Below are positions 43,214 to 51,533 of a DNA stretch of 64,000 nt, piece by piece. The position numbers and the translations under genes were made by a program. Below the pieces are notes generated by a model. It saw nothing but the letters and a program-made list of their open reading frames with translations. It was not told the DNA's origin and did not search any database. Positions within the stretch are counted from its first letter, which is position 1. The number at the start of each line of letters is the position of its first letter. The DNA is from Luteimicrobium xylanilyticum (GTDB taxonomy: Bacteria > Actinomycetota > Actinomycetes > Actinomycetales > Cellulomonadaceae), in the NCBI RefSeq assembly GCF_009429125.1, contig NZ_CP045529.1, positions 372,001 through 436,000 on the forward strand, given 5' to 3'.

Positions 43214-43726
43214 TCAGGAGGGGTCGTCGGCGAGCCGGAACGCGAGCTCGGTCTCCCAGCGGCTCAGGTCGGGCTCGACGCGTGGGTCGGTGAGGTAGCT
43301 CTCGAGCCGGCACCCCCACACGTCGCCGCGGTCGCTCGGGCGGACGTCGAAGCTCAGCCCGGCGTCCGCGGCCCACCGCAGCAGGCGCCCGGTCGCGCCC
43401 TCGAGCGTGTCTGGGTGCCCGGTGTGCACGACGGTCGCGTACCTGCCCGCCGGCAGGACGCCCGCCTCGAGGTCGCCGAGGTCGGTCCCGGTGGGGACGA
43501 TCTCGGCGAGGGGGACGCCTGCCTCGACGACGAGCTCGCGTGCCATGTCGATCACGACGTACCGGAAGAACGGCGGTCCGGCTGGCGCGAGGCCCAGGCG
43601 ATCGGCCTGCTGGATCACGCGGGGGATCTCGTCTGCGACGCCGGCGAGCCCCGACATGGGGACGGAGCGGGTCACCGCGACGTACGCGGTGGAGGGGCGG
43701 TCGGCGACCCGGGGTTCGTTCGTCAT
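43214..43726 (-). CDS. GyrI-like effector-binding domain protein
   Basis: 170 aa. Pattern PSTAYVAVTRSVPMSGLAGVADEIPRVIQQADRLGLAPAGPPFFRYVVIDMARELVVEAGVPLAE, then GVLPAGRYATVVHTGHPDTLEGATGRLLRWAADAGLSF and WGCRLESYLTDPRVEPDLSRWETELAFRL matches stand-alone GyrI-like/SOUL-fold small-molecule binding proteins. There is no DNA-binding domain. It is divergent from a short ArsR-type gene, which may be its functional partner. Confidence 0.8.
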   Translation of the reverse strand: MTNEPRVADRPSTAYVAVTRSVPMSGLAGVADEIPRVIQQADRLGLAPAGPPFFRYVVIDMARELVVEAGVPLAEIVPTGTDLGDLEAGVLPAGRYATVVHTGHPDTLEGATGRLLRWAADAGLSFDVRPSDRGDVWGCRLESYLTDPRVEPDLSRWETELAFRLADDPS

Positions 43727-43854
43727 GCTGATACCGACCGCGCGTCGATGGGGAACTCATCGGCCTCGCGGCGCCCGTCCGGGGTCACGAGGAAGGCCCA
43801 CCGGTCGGACGCCGGGTCAGGGGCGTCGTCCAGGCACCCGGCTGGCAGCCGGTC

Positions 43855-44163
43855 GTGCGGTACCGGGTCGCCGGCCGGGACGGCGTCCAGACCTCGGCCG
43901 AGGCCGTCCAGCAGCGCCTGCGAGCCCTCGACCATCCGATGCGTCTCCGACTGGGCCGCAGCCTCCTGGCGGGCCCGCACACGACGACGGAGCTCGCCGA
44001 CATCTGGGAGATGTCGACACCGGAGGTCTCGCGGCACCTCGCGGTGCTGCGTGACGCGGGGCTCGTGAGGGTCGAGCGCCGTGGTCGGTACGTGACGTAC
44101 CGGCTCGACGTCCCGGCCGTCGCACGGCTGGGTGCCGACGCCCTCGAGGCGATGCTCCGTTGA
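43855..44163 (+). CDS. Short ArsR-type winged-helix protein (possible C-terminal remnant)
   Basis: 102 aa from GTG 43855, with no good ribosome binding site. Winged helix: RLRALDHPMRLRLGRSLLAGPHTTTELADIWEMSTPEVSRHLAVLRDAGLVRVERRGRYVTYRLDVPAVARLGADALEAMLR. This is close to the C-terminal domain of longer DUF5937-ArsR actinobacterial regulators. No matching N-terminal region is visible in any frame upstream, so it is either a stand-alone regulator or a truncated one. Divergent from the GyrI-like gene. Confidence 0.65.
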   Translation: MRYRVAGRDGVQTSAEAVQQRLRALDHPMRLRLGRSLLAGPHTTTELADIWEMSTPEVSRHLAVLRDAGLVRVERRGRYVTYRLDVPAVARLGADALEAMLR

Positions 44164-44285
44164 GGGTGCAGCGCCGTGTGCTGCTCGTCGCCACGCTGAA
44201 GGGATGCGATCGGTGAGCTCGTCCCACTGCGCCGTCGTCGCCGCCACACGACCGGCGGACGGCGCGTCGACCTGGTCTGCGATCG

Positions 44286-44471
44286 TCAGACGAACGAGCG
44301 GGCCTTGCGCGCCGTGGCGTCTACCCCGCGCAGCACGCGGGAGGTGGTCGTCGGTCCCTCGTGTCGCTGCTCCGTCCGCTCGGCGAGCCGCCGCGCCACC
44401 CAGCCGACGAGCGGCACGAGCACCGCGACGAGCACGAGCGTCCGCAGCCGCAGCTTCAGCATCTTCCACAT
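44286..44471 (-). CDS. Small single-helix membrane protein
   Basis: 61 aa from ATG 44471, preceded by GAAGGAGG. One hydrophobic helix (LRTLVLVAVLVPLVGWVARRLAER) after a basic N-terminus (MWKMLKLRLR), then a basic polar tail (RVLRGVDATARKARSF). Unknown family. The strong ribosome binding site supports it as a real gene. Confidence 0.6.
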   Translation of the reverse strand: MWKMLKLRLRTLVLVAVLVPLVGWVARRLAERTEQRHEGPTTTSRVLRGVDATARKARSFV

Positions 44472-44554
44472 GATGGGCCTCCTTCGTCGCGTCCCTCGAC
44501 CGTAGGTGGGGCCGGCCCGCTACGCGCGGCGGGGCGCGTCAGCGCCGTCGGACG

Positions 44555-45619
44555 TCACATCCACTTCTTGCGCTTGAAGACGACGTACAGCGCGACGCCG
44601 AACGCGACCATCGCCGCGAGGGCGAGCGGGTAGCCGAGCAGCCAGTGGGTCTCGGGCATGTGGTCGAAGTTCATGCCGTAGATCGCGCCGATCAGCGTGG
44701 GCGCGAAGAGGATCGCCGCCCAGCCGGAGATCTTCTTCATGTCCTCGTTCTGCCGCTGCCCGACGAGCGTCGCGTTGACGGAGAGGATCTGGGTGAGCGC
44801 GTCTCGGAGGCTCTCGACACGTGACTCGACGCGGGCGAGGTGGTCGGCCACGTCCTGCAGGTAGGTCTGCAGCTGGTCGGGGATCCCGTAGCGGTCGAAG
44901 CCCTGCCGCAGCGACTCGAGGACATCGATCAGGGCCGCCGTCGCATGCTGGAGGTCGATGACCTCCTGGCTGAGGCGGTAGATCCGCTCCGTGACGGCTG
45001 CGTCGCCGCTGAAGACCTGGCGCTCGATCTGCTCCCGGTCGATCGCGAGTCCTCTCAGGACCGGCACGTACCCGTCGACGACGGCGTCGAGCAGGCGGTA
45101 CAGCACCGCCTCGGGGCCGAGGCGGAGGAGGGTGCGGTCGTCGAGCAGGGCGTCGTCGTCGCCGTCGACGGCATCGGACCCGTCGATCCACCGGCCGTCC
45201 TGGCACAGCACGGCGACGGCATTCCCGCGGACGACGACGTGGAACTCCAGGACCTCGACGTCCTCGATCTCGTCGACGTAGTGCGCCGAACGGACGACGA
45301 CGAACAGCACGTCCCCGTAGCGTTCGAGCTTGGGGCGCTGTCCGGCGTGCTGGAGGTCCTCGACGAGCAGCGGGTGCAGGCTCCATGCCTCGGCGAGCTC
45401 GTCGATCTGCTCCTGCGTGGGCGTGGGCAGCAGGACGAGCGCCATCCGGTTCGTCGCGGCGTCGGCGAAGCGGAGCGCGTCGGCCGCGGTGGGTCTCCCG
45501 GGTGCGGGCGACAGGTCGCCGTCGACGACGTAGCGCACCTGAGGCGGTTCGGTCGCGCGGTGCTCGCCGTGTCGGCCGGCGCCTCGACGCAGGAGCGAGC
45601 GATAGTGCGGTCGCGGCAT
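44555..45619 (-). CDS. corA: CorA-type magnesium/cobalt channel
   Basis: 354 aa from ATG 45619, 5 nt after the upstream stop and with GGGGAGCT as ribosome binding site; an in-frame start 24 nt earlier would overlap the oxidoreductase gene. The N-terminal cytosolic alpha/beta domain (VVVRSAHYVDEIEDVEVLEFHVVVRGNAVAVLCQDG) leads to long helices (RIYRLSQEVIDLQHATAALIDVLESLRQGF, ... RVESLRDALTQILSVNATLVGQRQNEDMKKISGWAAILFAPTLIGAIYGMNF). The signature GMN motif and the second helix (YPLALAAMVAFGVALYVVFKRKKWM) are intact. Forms a pentameric Mg2+ channel in the membrane. Confidence 0.92.
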   Translation of the reverse strand: MPRPHYRSLLRRGAGRHGEHRATEPPQVRYVVDGDLSPAPGRPTAADALRFADAATNRMALVLLPTPTQEQIDELAEAWSLHPLLVEDLQHAGQRPKLERYGDVLFVVVRSAHYVDEIEDVEVLEFHVVVRGNAVAVLCQDGRWIDGSDAVDGDDDALLDDRTLLRLGPEAVLYRLLDAVVDGYVPVLRGLAIDREQIERQVFSGDAAVTERIYRLSQEVIDLQHATAALIDVLESLRQGFDRYGIPDQLQTYLQDVADHLARVESRVESLRDALTQILSVNATLVGQRQNEDMKKISGWAAILFAPTLIGAIYGMNFDHMPETHWLLGYPLALAAMVAFGVALYVVFKRKKWM

Positions 45620-45624
45620 CGTGA

Positions 45625-46644
45625 TCAGCTCCCCGGGGCCCAACCGAGCGCCGGCGCCAGGTGCTCGGCGACGTCGGTGACGATCTGCACGTAGTCGTCG
45701 CGTTCGAACGTGAACGGCAGGGCGAACGCCACCTCGTCGACCTCGCGGAACGCGGGGTTCGCCTCGAGGCGCTCGGCGATCTGCTCTGACGTCCCGACGA
45801 GGTCCGGCGCGAACATCATCCGCGCCGGTCCCTGCGGTTCCCGGGTGCGCGGCAGCCGTGACGCCGCGTAGGCCTCGTACCGTGCCCGCTGCTCGCGGGT
45901 CGCGGAGTCCGTGGGCACGACGACGAGGCCCTGGGACACGCGCGCCGCCTCGCCCGCCGGGTGGTGGGCACGGAAGGCGTGGATCTGGGCGAGCTGGGTC
46001 TCGTCGAAGTCGTCGGAGTCCTCGGCCTTCACGACGCTGCTCGTCAGCAGGTTGAGCCCGTGCTCGGCCGCCCAGACGACGGAGCGCATGCTCGCCGCCC
46101 CGTACCAGAGCCGGTCCGCGAGGCCGGGGGAGTGCGGCTCGACGCGCTCCGAGAACGTCTCGATGCCCTGCGTCCCCGAGAACGACGACGCCCGCTCGCC
46201 CTGGAGCAGCCGGACCAGGCGCAGGACCCGCTCGTAGCTGAAGTCCTCGGCGTCGGCCGTGTCGGGGTACAGGGCGGCCTTGACCTCGTCGTAATGCATC
46301 GGCGGCCCGATGCTCACGCCCGGGTTGAGCCGGCCCCCGGACAGGACGTCGACCGTCGCCAGGTCCTCCGCGAGGCGGAGCGGGTTCTCCCAGCCGAGCG
46401 GCGTCACGGCGGTCCCGAGCTCGATGCGCGACGTGCGCTGCGACGCGGCCGCGAGCACCGCGACGGGCGACGAGATGCCGTGCTGGAGGTGCCGGTGGCG
46501 CAGCCAGGCGCTGTCGTAGCCGAGCCGTTCGCCGAGCTCGATCAGCTCGAGCGTCGCCTCGTGCCCGGCCCGAGGGGCCGCCGGGTCGAAGAGGCCGATC
46601 GTCAGGAAGCCGAGGCGGTGCAGCGGGCGGTTCGTCGTGGGCAC
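45625..46644 (-). CDS. LLM-class flavin-dependent oxidoreductase
   Basis: 339 aa from GTG 46644. Luciferase-like TIM barrel: LGFLTIGLFDPAAPRAGHEATLELIELGERLGYDSAWLRHRHLQHGISSPVAVLAAASQRTSRIELGTAVTPLGWENPLRLAEDLATVDVLSGGRLNPGVS, then FSGTQGIETFSERVEPHSPGL and DLVGTSEQIAERLEA near the C-terminus. Such enzymes use FMNH2 or F420 with varied substrates; none can be named here. It lies 5 nt upstream of corA and probably shares its transcript. Confidence 0.85.
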   Translation of the reverse strand: MPTTNRPLHRLGFLTIGLFDPAAPRAGHEATLELIELGERLGYDSAWLRHRHLQHGISSPVAVLAAASQRTSRIELGTAVTPLGWENPLRLAEDLATVDVLSGGRLNPGVSIGPPMHYDEVKAALYPDTADAEDFSYERVLRLVRLLQGERASSFSGTQGIETFSERVEPHSPGLADRLWYGAASMRSVVWAAEHGLNLLTSSVVKAEDSDDFDETQLAQIHAFRAHHPAGEAARVSQGLVVVPTDSATREQRARYEAYAASRLPRTREPQGPARMMFAPDLVGTSEQIAERLEANPAFREVDEVAFALPFTFERDDYVQIVTDVAEHLAPALGWAPGS

Positions 46645-46653
46645 GGGCTCACT

Positions 46654-46779
46654 CTACGAGCGGGGCACCCGCGGGGCGCCCGCGAGGATCCGCTCGACGG
46701 TCGGCAGCAGGTGGGAGTCGGCGAGCAGGACGGCGCCGTCGTCGACGAGGAGACCTGCGACGACCTGATGTCTCGGCAT
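46654..46779 (-). pseudogene. NUDIX hydrolase remnant with the catalytic middle deleted
   Basis: A 41-codon frame reading MPRHQVVAGLLVDDGAVLLA then DSHLLPTVERILAGAPRVPRS. The first 19 residues are a typical NUDIX N-terminal strand, and the last 20 look like a NUDIX C-terminal helix. The NUDIX box (GX5EX7REUXEEXGU) and everything between are missing, so it cannot be active. Its first 51 nt lie inside the 95-bp repeat that recurs at 49376-49470. Confidence 0.6.
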
Positions 46780-46823
46780 GCGCCCACCGTAGGGCGATCG
46801 GGGAGGTGCGGGCTCAGCGCCGC
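46729..46823. repeat. 95-bp direct repeat, copy 1
   Basis: Identical to 49376-49470 at 93 of 95 positions (differences CCACCG/CCAACG and CGATCG/CGACCG). It spans the 5' end of the NUDIX remnant, its upstream region, and the last 10 nt of the membrane-protein gene to the right. Confidence 0.9.
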
Positions 46824-47344
46824 GGAACACGCGGCGCGTCCGGCCCGCCGACGAGGAGTCCCAGCTCGCGAGCCCGTGCCACCAGGACCAGGTTCTGGAC
46901 GAGGAGCGCGAACCCGAAGTGGGCGAGGAGCGTCACGTTCGCGAGCGCGCGGTCCCCCGACCACGTGTCGATCAGGAGGTGCTGGCCGATCGACACGAGC
47001 CACAGGACCGCCGTCGTCGGGGTGCCCTGACGCAGCACCCGGCCGTCCGCTCGCCAGAGGCGCATGGTGCGCGCCCGGACGACGGCGAGCGCCCCGCCGA
47101 CCGCGGCGCTCACCACGAGGAGAGCGACATCCCGCGCCGTGACGTGCGCGCCCGTCAGGTACGCGAGCGTCTCGGCGGCTCCGACGGCGAGGAGCACCCA
47201 CGCGAGCGTCGAACGGGGGTCGAGCCGTCGGGCGGTGAGCTGCCGGACGATGAGCCACGCGACTACCACGAGCACGACGACGAGCGCCGCGTGGTTCGCG
47301 GTGGCCGCCGCGTCGGTGGACGAGGCGTCGGTGGAGAGGACCAT
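46814..47344 (-). CDS. Multi-pass membrane protein (possibly DUF1453/CcdC-like)
   Basis: About 176 aa from ATG 47344; GTG 47368 or a still longer frame to 47407 are alternatives and none has a clear ribosome binding site. Five hydrophobic segments. The middle part (VGGALAVVRARTMRLWRADGRVLRQGTPTTAVLWLVSIGQHLLIDTW) resembles DUF1453-type proteins; function unknown. It lies 100 nt downstream of the response-regulator gene on the same strand and inside the segment bracketed by the 95-bp repeats. Confidence 0.65.
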   Translation of the reverse strand: MVLSTDASSTDAAATANHAALVVVLVVVAWLIVRQLTARRLDPRSTLAWVLLAVGAAETLAYLTGAHVTARDVALLVVSAAVGGALAVVRARTMRLWRADGRVLRQGTPTTAVLWLVSIGQHLLIDTWSGDRALANVTLLAHFGFALLVQNLVLVARARELGLLVGGPDAPRVPRR

Positions 47345-47446
47345 GGAGATGGCGGCGTCGGGGAGCACGCTGCGAGTGTCGGGCCGGGAGGCCCGCGCGC
47401 GAACCACCCGGGGGTGGAACCTTGGGTGGAGACGGGTGGACCGCCG

Positions 47447-48133
47447 TCAGCGGGGGCGGGCCAGCACGATCGCCTGCGCGCGGTCCCGCGCGCCGATCTT
47501 CGCGAAGATCGCGTTGACGTGGCTCTTCACGGTCGAGACCCCGATCACCAGGTGGCGGGCGATCTCGCGGTTCCCGGCGCCCTCCGCGATCAGGGCGAGC
47601 ACCTCGGCTTCGCGGGGCGTGAGCGTCGGGAACCGGGCGCGCAGGTGGTCCGCGGGGGCGTCGTCGGGCGCGTCCTGCCCGACGACGGCGTCCCGCAGCA
47701 GCGCGTCCACCTCGCCCCCGTAGACGGCCTGGCCGTGCGCGACGGCGCGGACGGCGTCGATGAGCTGGTGCCGGTCCGCGTCCTTGGTGAGGTACCCGCG
47801 GGCGCCGGCCCGCAGCGCCGCGGCGACGGCCGCCCGGTCCCCGAACGTGCTCAGGACCAGCACCGCCACCCCCGGTGCCTCCCGGGCCAGGCGCACCGTC
47901 GCGGCCGTACCGTCGAGGACCGGCATGTCGAGGTCCATCAGCACGACGTCCGGGCGAAGTCGCAGCGACTCGGCGACCGCCTCGGCGCCGTCCGCGGCCT
48001 GTCCGACGACGTCCACTTCCGGCGCGAGGTCGAGGATCGTCACGAGGCCGTCGCGGACGATCGCCTGGTCGTCGGCGACGAGGACGCGGACTCGTCCCGA
48101 TTCCGCCCCGGGGCCCGTGGTGAGGTCGGTCAT
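47447..48133 (-). CDS. NarL/LuxR-type response regulator
   Basis: 228 aa. Receiver domain (about 16-130): VRVLVADDQAIVRDGLVTIL, phospho-acceptor Asp in VVLMDLDMPVLDG, Thr/Ser in VLVLSTFGD and Lys in GYLTKDAD. C-terminal LuxR helix-turn-helix: FPTLTPREAEVLALIAEGAGNREIARHLVIGVSTVKSHVNAIFAKIGARDRAQAIVLA. Its start overlaps the stop of the histidine kinase gene by 4 nt. The two form a classic two-component pair. Confidence 0.93.
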   Translation of the reverse strand: MTDLTTGPGAESGRVRVLVADDQAIVRDGLVTILDLAPEVDVVGQAADGAEAVAESLRLRPDVVLMDLDMPVLDGTAATVRLAREAPGVAVLVLSTFGDRAAVAAALRAGARGYLTKDADRHQLIDAVRAVAHGQAVYGGEVDALLRDAVVGQDAPDDAPADHLRARFPTLTPREAEVLALIAEGAGNREIARHLVIGVSTVKSHVNAIFAKIGARDRAQAIVLARPR

Positions 48134-49359
48134 CGGTCCTCCCGTGCGCCGTCGAGCGGCACGACGACGTCCACCACGAACCGGTCGCCCACCGGCTCCG
48201 CGCGCACGGTTGCCCCGCGGTCGAGGGCGTCGACGCGTTCGCGCACCCCGCGCAGGCCGTAGCCGCCGATGCCGGCCGAGCCCTGGTCGCCGACGCGGTC
48301 CGAGCCGCTGTGCTCCAGACCCAGGGGGAGCGGGTTGGCGACGGTGAGGCGGACGTCGTCCGGCCCGGTCCGGAGCGCGACCTCGACCGGCGCGCCCGGC
48401 GCGTGCAGTCGCGCGTTGGTGAGCGCCTCCTGCGTCGCCCGGACGAGCGCCGTCGTGACGTCGGCGGGGACGGTCACGCCCGTGGCGCCCGGCGGTCTCG
48501 TGCGCAGGCCGACCGTGGCGCCCAGCGAGCGTTCCGCGGCGACGAGGTCCCGGACCGCGTCGCGCAGCGCCGCGACCTCTTGCCCGGGTCCCCGCTCGCC
48601 GCCCTGCACCGGGTCGCGCAGCGCGGCGACCGCCCCCCGCGCGTCGCGCAGACCCAGCGCGGCCAGCTCGCGCGCCTTCCCGACCCGTTCGGCCGCGGGG
48701 GCGACGTCTCCCGCCTCGAGCTGCGCCTGCACCGCGTCGAGCTGCACGACGATTCCGCCGAGGCTGTGGGCGAGGACGTCGTGCAGGTCCCGCGCGAGCG
48801 CGACCCGTACCGCCTCGTCACGCAGCGCCACCTCCTGCTCGTGCACGAGCGCGCGCTGCTGCTGCGCCGTGCGGGCCTGGCGCACCCCGAGCCCGGCGAG
48901 CGCGCCGAGCGCCAGGCCCGTGAGGAGGCTGAGGAAGGCGACGGGGGAGAGCGGTGCGAGCAGCGCGCCGACGCCCAGCGCGGCGACCGTCAGGAGCCCG
49001 ACGACCGCAGCCGTCGTCGCCGGGACCGCGGGGGAGCCGACCACGACCGCGAGCGCGACGGCCGCCACGAGCGACCCGACGCCGTCCGACGCGCTCGCCG
49101 CGAGGGCGCCCGCGAGCGCGGACCCCGCCGCGAGGACGAGGTCCGTCCGGTCGGTCGTGCCGCCGGGGTGAGCCCGGACGGCGTCGTGCACGGCGCGCGC
49201 GAGCCAGAGGGCCAGGGCCACGCCGACGACGGCGCGCGCCCACCCCGGAGCGCCCGCGACCCGCACGGTCCAGAACGTCGCGAGCCCGAGGACCGCCAGG
49301 TTCAGCGCGAGCCGGCCGCCCCACCGCGGGCGCAGGGAGGCGGGTGGCGTGTCGGGCAT
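48130..49359 (-). CDS. NarL-type sensor histidine kinase
   Basis: 409 aa from ATG 49359 (MPDTPPASLRPRW); the frame extends to 49434 into the 95-bp repeat, which is less likely coding for this protein. Five to six N-terminal hydrophobic helices (about 15-165), then the dimerisation/phospho-acceptor box (RVALARDLHDVLAHSLGGIVVQLDAVQAQLEAG, His in RDLHD) and an HATPase domain with ATQEALTNARLHAPGAPVEVAL, VANPLPLG, and GGYGLRGVRERVDALDRGATVRAEP. No extracellular sensor domain is evident, suggesting membrane or intramembrane sensing. Its upstream region is copy 2 of the repeat. Confidence 0.9.
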   Translation of the reverse strand: MPDTPPASLRPRWGGRLALNLAVLGLATFWTVRVAGAPGWARAVVGVALALWLARAVHDAVRAHPGGTTDRTDLVLAAGSALAGALAASASDGVGSLVAAVALAVVVGSPAVPATTAAVVGLLTVAALGVGALLAPLSPVAFLSLLTGLALGALAGLGVRQARTAQQQRALVHEQEVALRDEAVRVALARDLHDVLAHSLGGIVVQLDAVQAQLEAGDVAPAAERVGKARELAALGLRDARGAVAALRDPVQGGERGPGQEVAALRDAVRDLVAAERSLGATVGLRTRPPGATGVTVPADVTTALVRATQEALTNARLHAPGAPVEVALRTGPDDVRLTVANPLPLGLEHSGSDRVGDQGSAGIGGYGLRGVRERVDALDRGATVRAEPVGDRFVVDVVVPLDGAREDR

Positions 49360-49375
49360 GGGGACATTGTGGTCC

Positions 49376-49470
49376 GACGGCGCCGTCGTCGACGAGGAGA
49401 CCTGCGACGACCTGATGTCTCGGCATGCGCCCAACGTAGGGCGACCGGGGAGGTGCGGGCTCAGCGCCGC
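49376..49470. repeat. 95-bp direct repeat, copy 2
   Basis: Same orientation as copy 1 (46729-46823), 2.65 kb away. It begins 17 nt upstream of the histidine kinase start and carries the NUDIX start MPRHQVVAGLLVDDGAV on the minus strand, here running out of homology into the kinase leader. It may supply the kinase promoter. Confidence 0.9.
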
Positions 49471-49508
49471 TGATCGACGCGCAGGGTGGCCGCGCCCACA
49501 GCGTCTCC

Positions 49509-50408
49509 TCAGGCCTCGGGGATCACCCGGGCGAAGGCGTCCGGCCGGTCCACCTCGGGGTCGGGACCGCCGCGGTGCCCGGTGTCGAGTGCGTCGATCG
49601 ACGCGACCTCGTCCGCCGTCAGCTCGAAGCCGGTCACGTCGAAGTTCTCCGCGATGCGGCTCGGCGTCACGGACTTCGGGATCGCGGACCGTCCCTCCTG
49701 CAGGTGCCAGCGCAGCATCACCTGCGCCGGCGTGCAGCCGTGGGCTCCGGCGACCGCGCCGATCGTCGGGTCGTCGAGCGTGCTGCGGCGGTCGTCATCA
49801 CCCCAGCCGGGGTAGAATGTGATGCCCCCGATCGGCGACCAGGCCTGCGTCACGATGCCGTGCCGCTCGTCCGCGGCCTGGACGGCGGGCTGCTGGAAGT
49901 ACGGGTGCAGCTCGACCTGGTTGACGGCGGGGACGACGTCGGTGGCGTCGAGCAGCGCGTCGAGGTGCCCGGGCATGAAGTTGCTGACGCCGATCGCGCG
50001 GACCGCGCCGTCGGCGAGGAGCTTCTCGAGGGCCCGGTACGCGTCGAGCGTCGCGTCGAACCGGCTCGGCGCGGGCTGGTGCAGGATCAGCAGGTCGAGC
50101 CGGTCGAGGCCGAGCTTGCCCGTCGCCTTCTCGAACGCGTGCAGGGTCTGGTCGTAGCCGTAGTCGGAGACCCAGACCTTCGTCTCGACGAACACGTCGT
50201 CACGGTCGACGCCGGACTCGCGGATCGCGCGGCCGACCTCCCGCTCGTTGCCGTACGCGGCTGCGGTGTCGACGTGCCGGTAGCCGACCTCGAGAGCGGT
50301 CCGGACGGCGGCGACGGTCTCCTCGGGTGGCGTCTGGAACACGCCGAAGCCGAGGGCGGGCATGGTGACGCCGTTGTTCAGGGTCAGGGTGGGGAGGGAC
50401 GTTGTCAT
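49509..50408 (-). CDS. Aldo/keto reductase (AKR5-like)
   Basis: 299 aa (beta/alpha)8 NADPH-dependent oxidoreductase. Catalytic tetrad residues are in place: Asp in HVDTAAAYGNEREVGRAI (with Tyr), Lys in VFVETKVWVSDYG, His in DLLILHQPAPSRF. Cofactor motifs GVSNF, VNQVELHPY and IPKSVTPSRIAENFDV follow. It resembles 2,5-diketo-gluconate/methylglyoxal reductases of AKR5; the substrate is unknown. Divergent from the MmyB-type regulator, which may control it. Confidence 0.92.
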   Translation of the reverse strand: MTTSLPTLTLNNGVTMPALGFGVFQTPPEETVAAVRTALEVGYRHVDTAAAYGNEREVGRAIRESGVDRDDVFVETKVWVSDYGYDQTLHAFEKATGKLGLDRLDLLILHQPAPSRFDATLDAYRALEKLLADGAVRAIGVSNFMPGHLDALLDATDVVPAVNQVELHPYFQQPAVQAADERHGIVTQAWSPIGGITFYPGWGDDDRRSTLDDPTIGAVAGAHGCTPAQVMLRWHLQEGRSAIPKSVTPSRIAENFDVTGFELTADEVASIDALDTGHRGGPDPEVDRPDAFARVIPEA

Positions 50409-50509
50409 GCTTCCACGCTAGGCAGGGCGGGCGCCCCGTGGGAGTGCGGGGTCTTCCCGGTACTGGCAGAACCTCCCTCGGTCACGGGCGCCGTCGTACG
50501 GTCGGGGGT

Positions 50510-51427
50510 GTGGACCTGAGAGCCGACACCCGCGAGTTCCTCGTCTCGCGTCGCGGCCGCCTCACCCCCGAGCGCGCCGGCCTGCCCGCGTACGGCGGCA
50601 ACCGGCGCGTGCCGGGGCTGCGCCGCGAGGAGGTCGCGATGCTCGCGGGCGTGAGCGTCGACTACTACACGCGGCTCGAGCGCGGGAACCTCTCGGGGGT
50701 CTCGGAAGAGGTCCTCGAGGCGCTCGCGGAGGCGCTGCAGCTCGACGACGCCGAGCGCGCCCACCTGTTCGACCTCGCCCGCGCGGCCCACACGTCGGGC
50801 ACGGCGCGCTCCCGTGCGCGACGGACCCCTGCGCTCGTGCTGCGCCCCGTCGTGCAGCGGATCCTCGACTCGCTCGAGCACGCGCCGGCGTTCGTGCGCA
50901 ACGGGCGCCTCGACGTCCTGGGCACCAACCTGCTCGGCCGCGCCCTGTACGCCCCGCTCTTCGACTCGCCGTCGCGCGTCGCAGGGCGGCCCGTGAACAC
51001 GGCGCGCTTCCACTTCCTGGACCCCGAGGGCGCGGCCGCGTTCTGGGGCGACCGTGCGGACCGGATGGCGCACGACGCCGTCGCGATCCTGCGCGCGGAG
51101 GCGGGACGCAACTCGTGCGACCGGCAGCTGATGGAGCTCGTCGGCGAGCTGTCGACCCGCAGCGAGGACTTCCGCAGGAAGTGGGCCTCGCACGACGTCC
51201 GCTTCCACCGCAGCGGGACCAAGGTCTTCCACCACCCCGTCGTCGGGCTGCTCGAGCTCGACTACGAGGCGCTCATGCTCCCGGCCGACCCGGGCCTCCA
51301 GCTCAACGTCTACTCGGCGGTCCCGGGCTCGCCGTCCGCCGACGGCGTCGAGCTCCTCGCGTCCTGGGCCGCCACTGCTCTAGCCGAGCGGGCGTCCGAG
51401 CGGAGCTCGACCGTATCGAAGGAATGA
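50510..51427 (+). CDS. XRE-family regulator with MmyB-like ligand domain
   Basis: 305 aa from GTG 50510. N-terminal HTH: REFLVSRRGRLTPERAGLPAYGGNRRVPGLRREEVAMLAGVSVDYYTRLERGNLSGVSEEVLEALAEALQLDDAERAHLFDLAR. The C-terminal ~190 residues are the MmyB-like PAS-type domain (VVQRILDSLEHAPAFVRNGRLDVLGTNLLGRALYAPLF ... FHHPVVGLLELDYEALMLPADPGLQLNVYSA). Members often sit next to and repress short-chain or aldo/keto reductases, as here. Start is set by the conserved first helix. Confidence 0.88.
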   Translation: MDLRADTREFLVSRRGRLTPERAGLPAYGGNRRVPGLRREEVAMLAGVSVDYYTRLERGNLSGVSEEVLEALAEALQLDDAERAHLFDLARAAHTSGTARSRARRTPALVLRPVVQRILDSLEHAPAFVRNGRLDVLGTNLLGRALYAPLFDSPSRVAGRPVNTARFHFLDPEGAAAFWGDRADRMAHDAVAILRAEAGRNSCDRQLMELVGELSTRSEDFRRKWASHDVRFHRSGTKVFHHPVVGLLELDYEALMLPADPGLQLNVYSAVPGSPSADGVELLASWAATALAERASERSSTVSKE

Positions 51428-51533
51428 CAGCTCCGTGAAGGGGCGTGACACACCCGCGACCACCGAGAATCCGCCGGCGATGGTGACGGGCGGCGTGTGG
51501 CTCGATCCGACCGCGTCGCGCACGCGCCGGAAG

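Noticed and set aside
43723-44469. Minus-strand frame ending with an ATGA overlap at the GyrI-like start
   Set aside because: The overlap is tempting, but the frame is antisense to a convincing winged-helix domain and to the small membrane protein region, and it shows no family resemblance.
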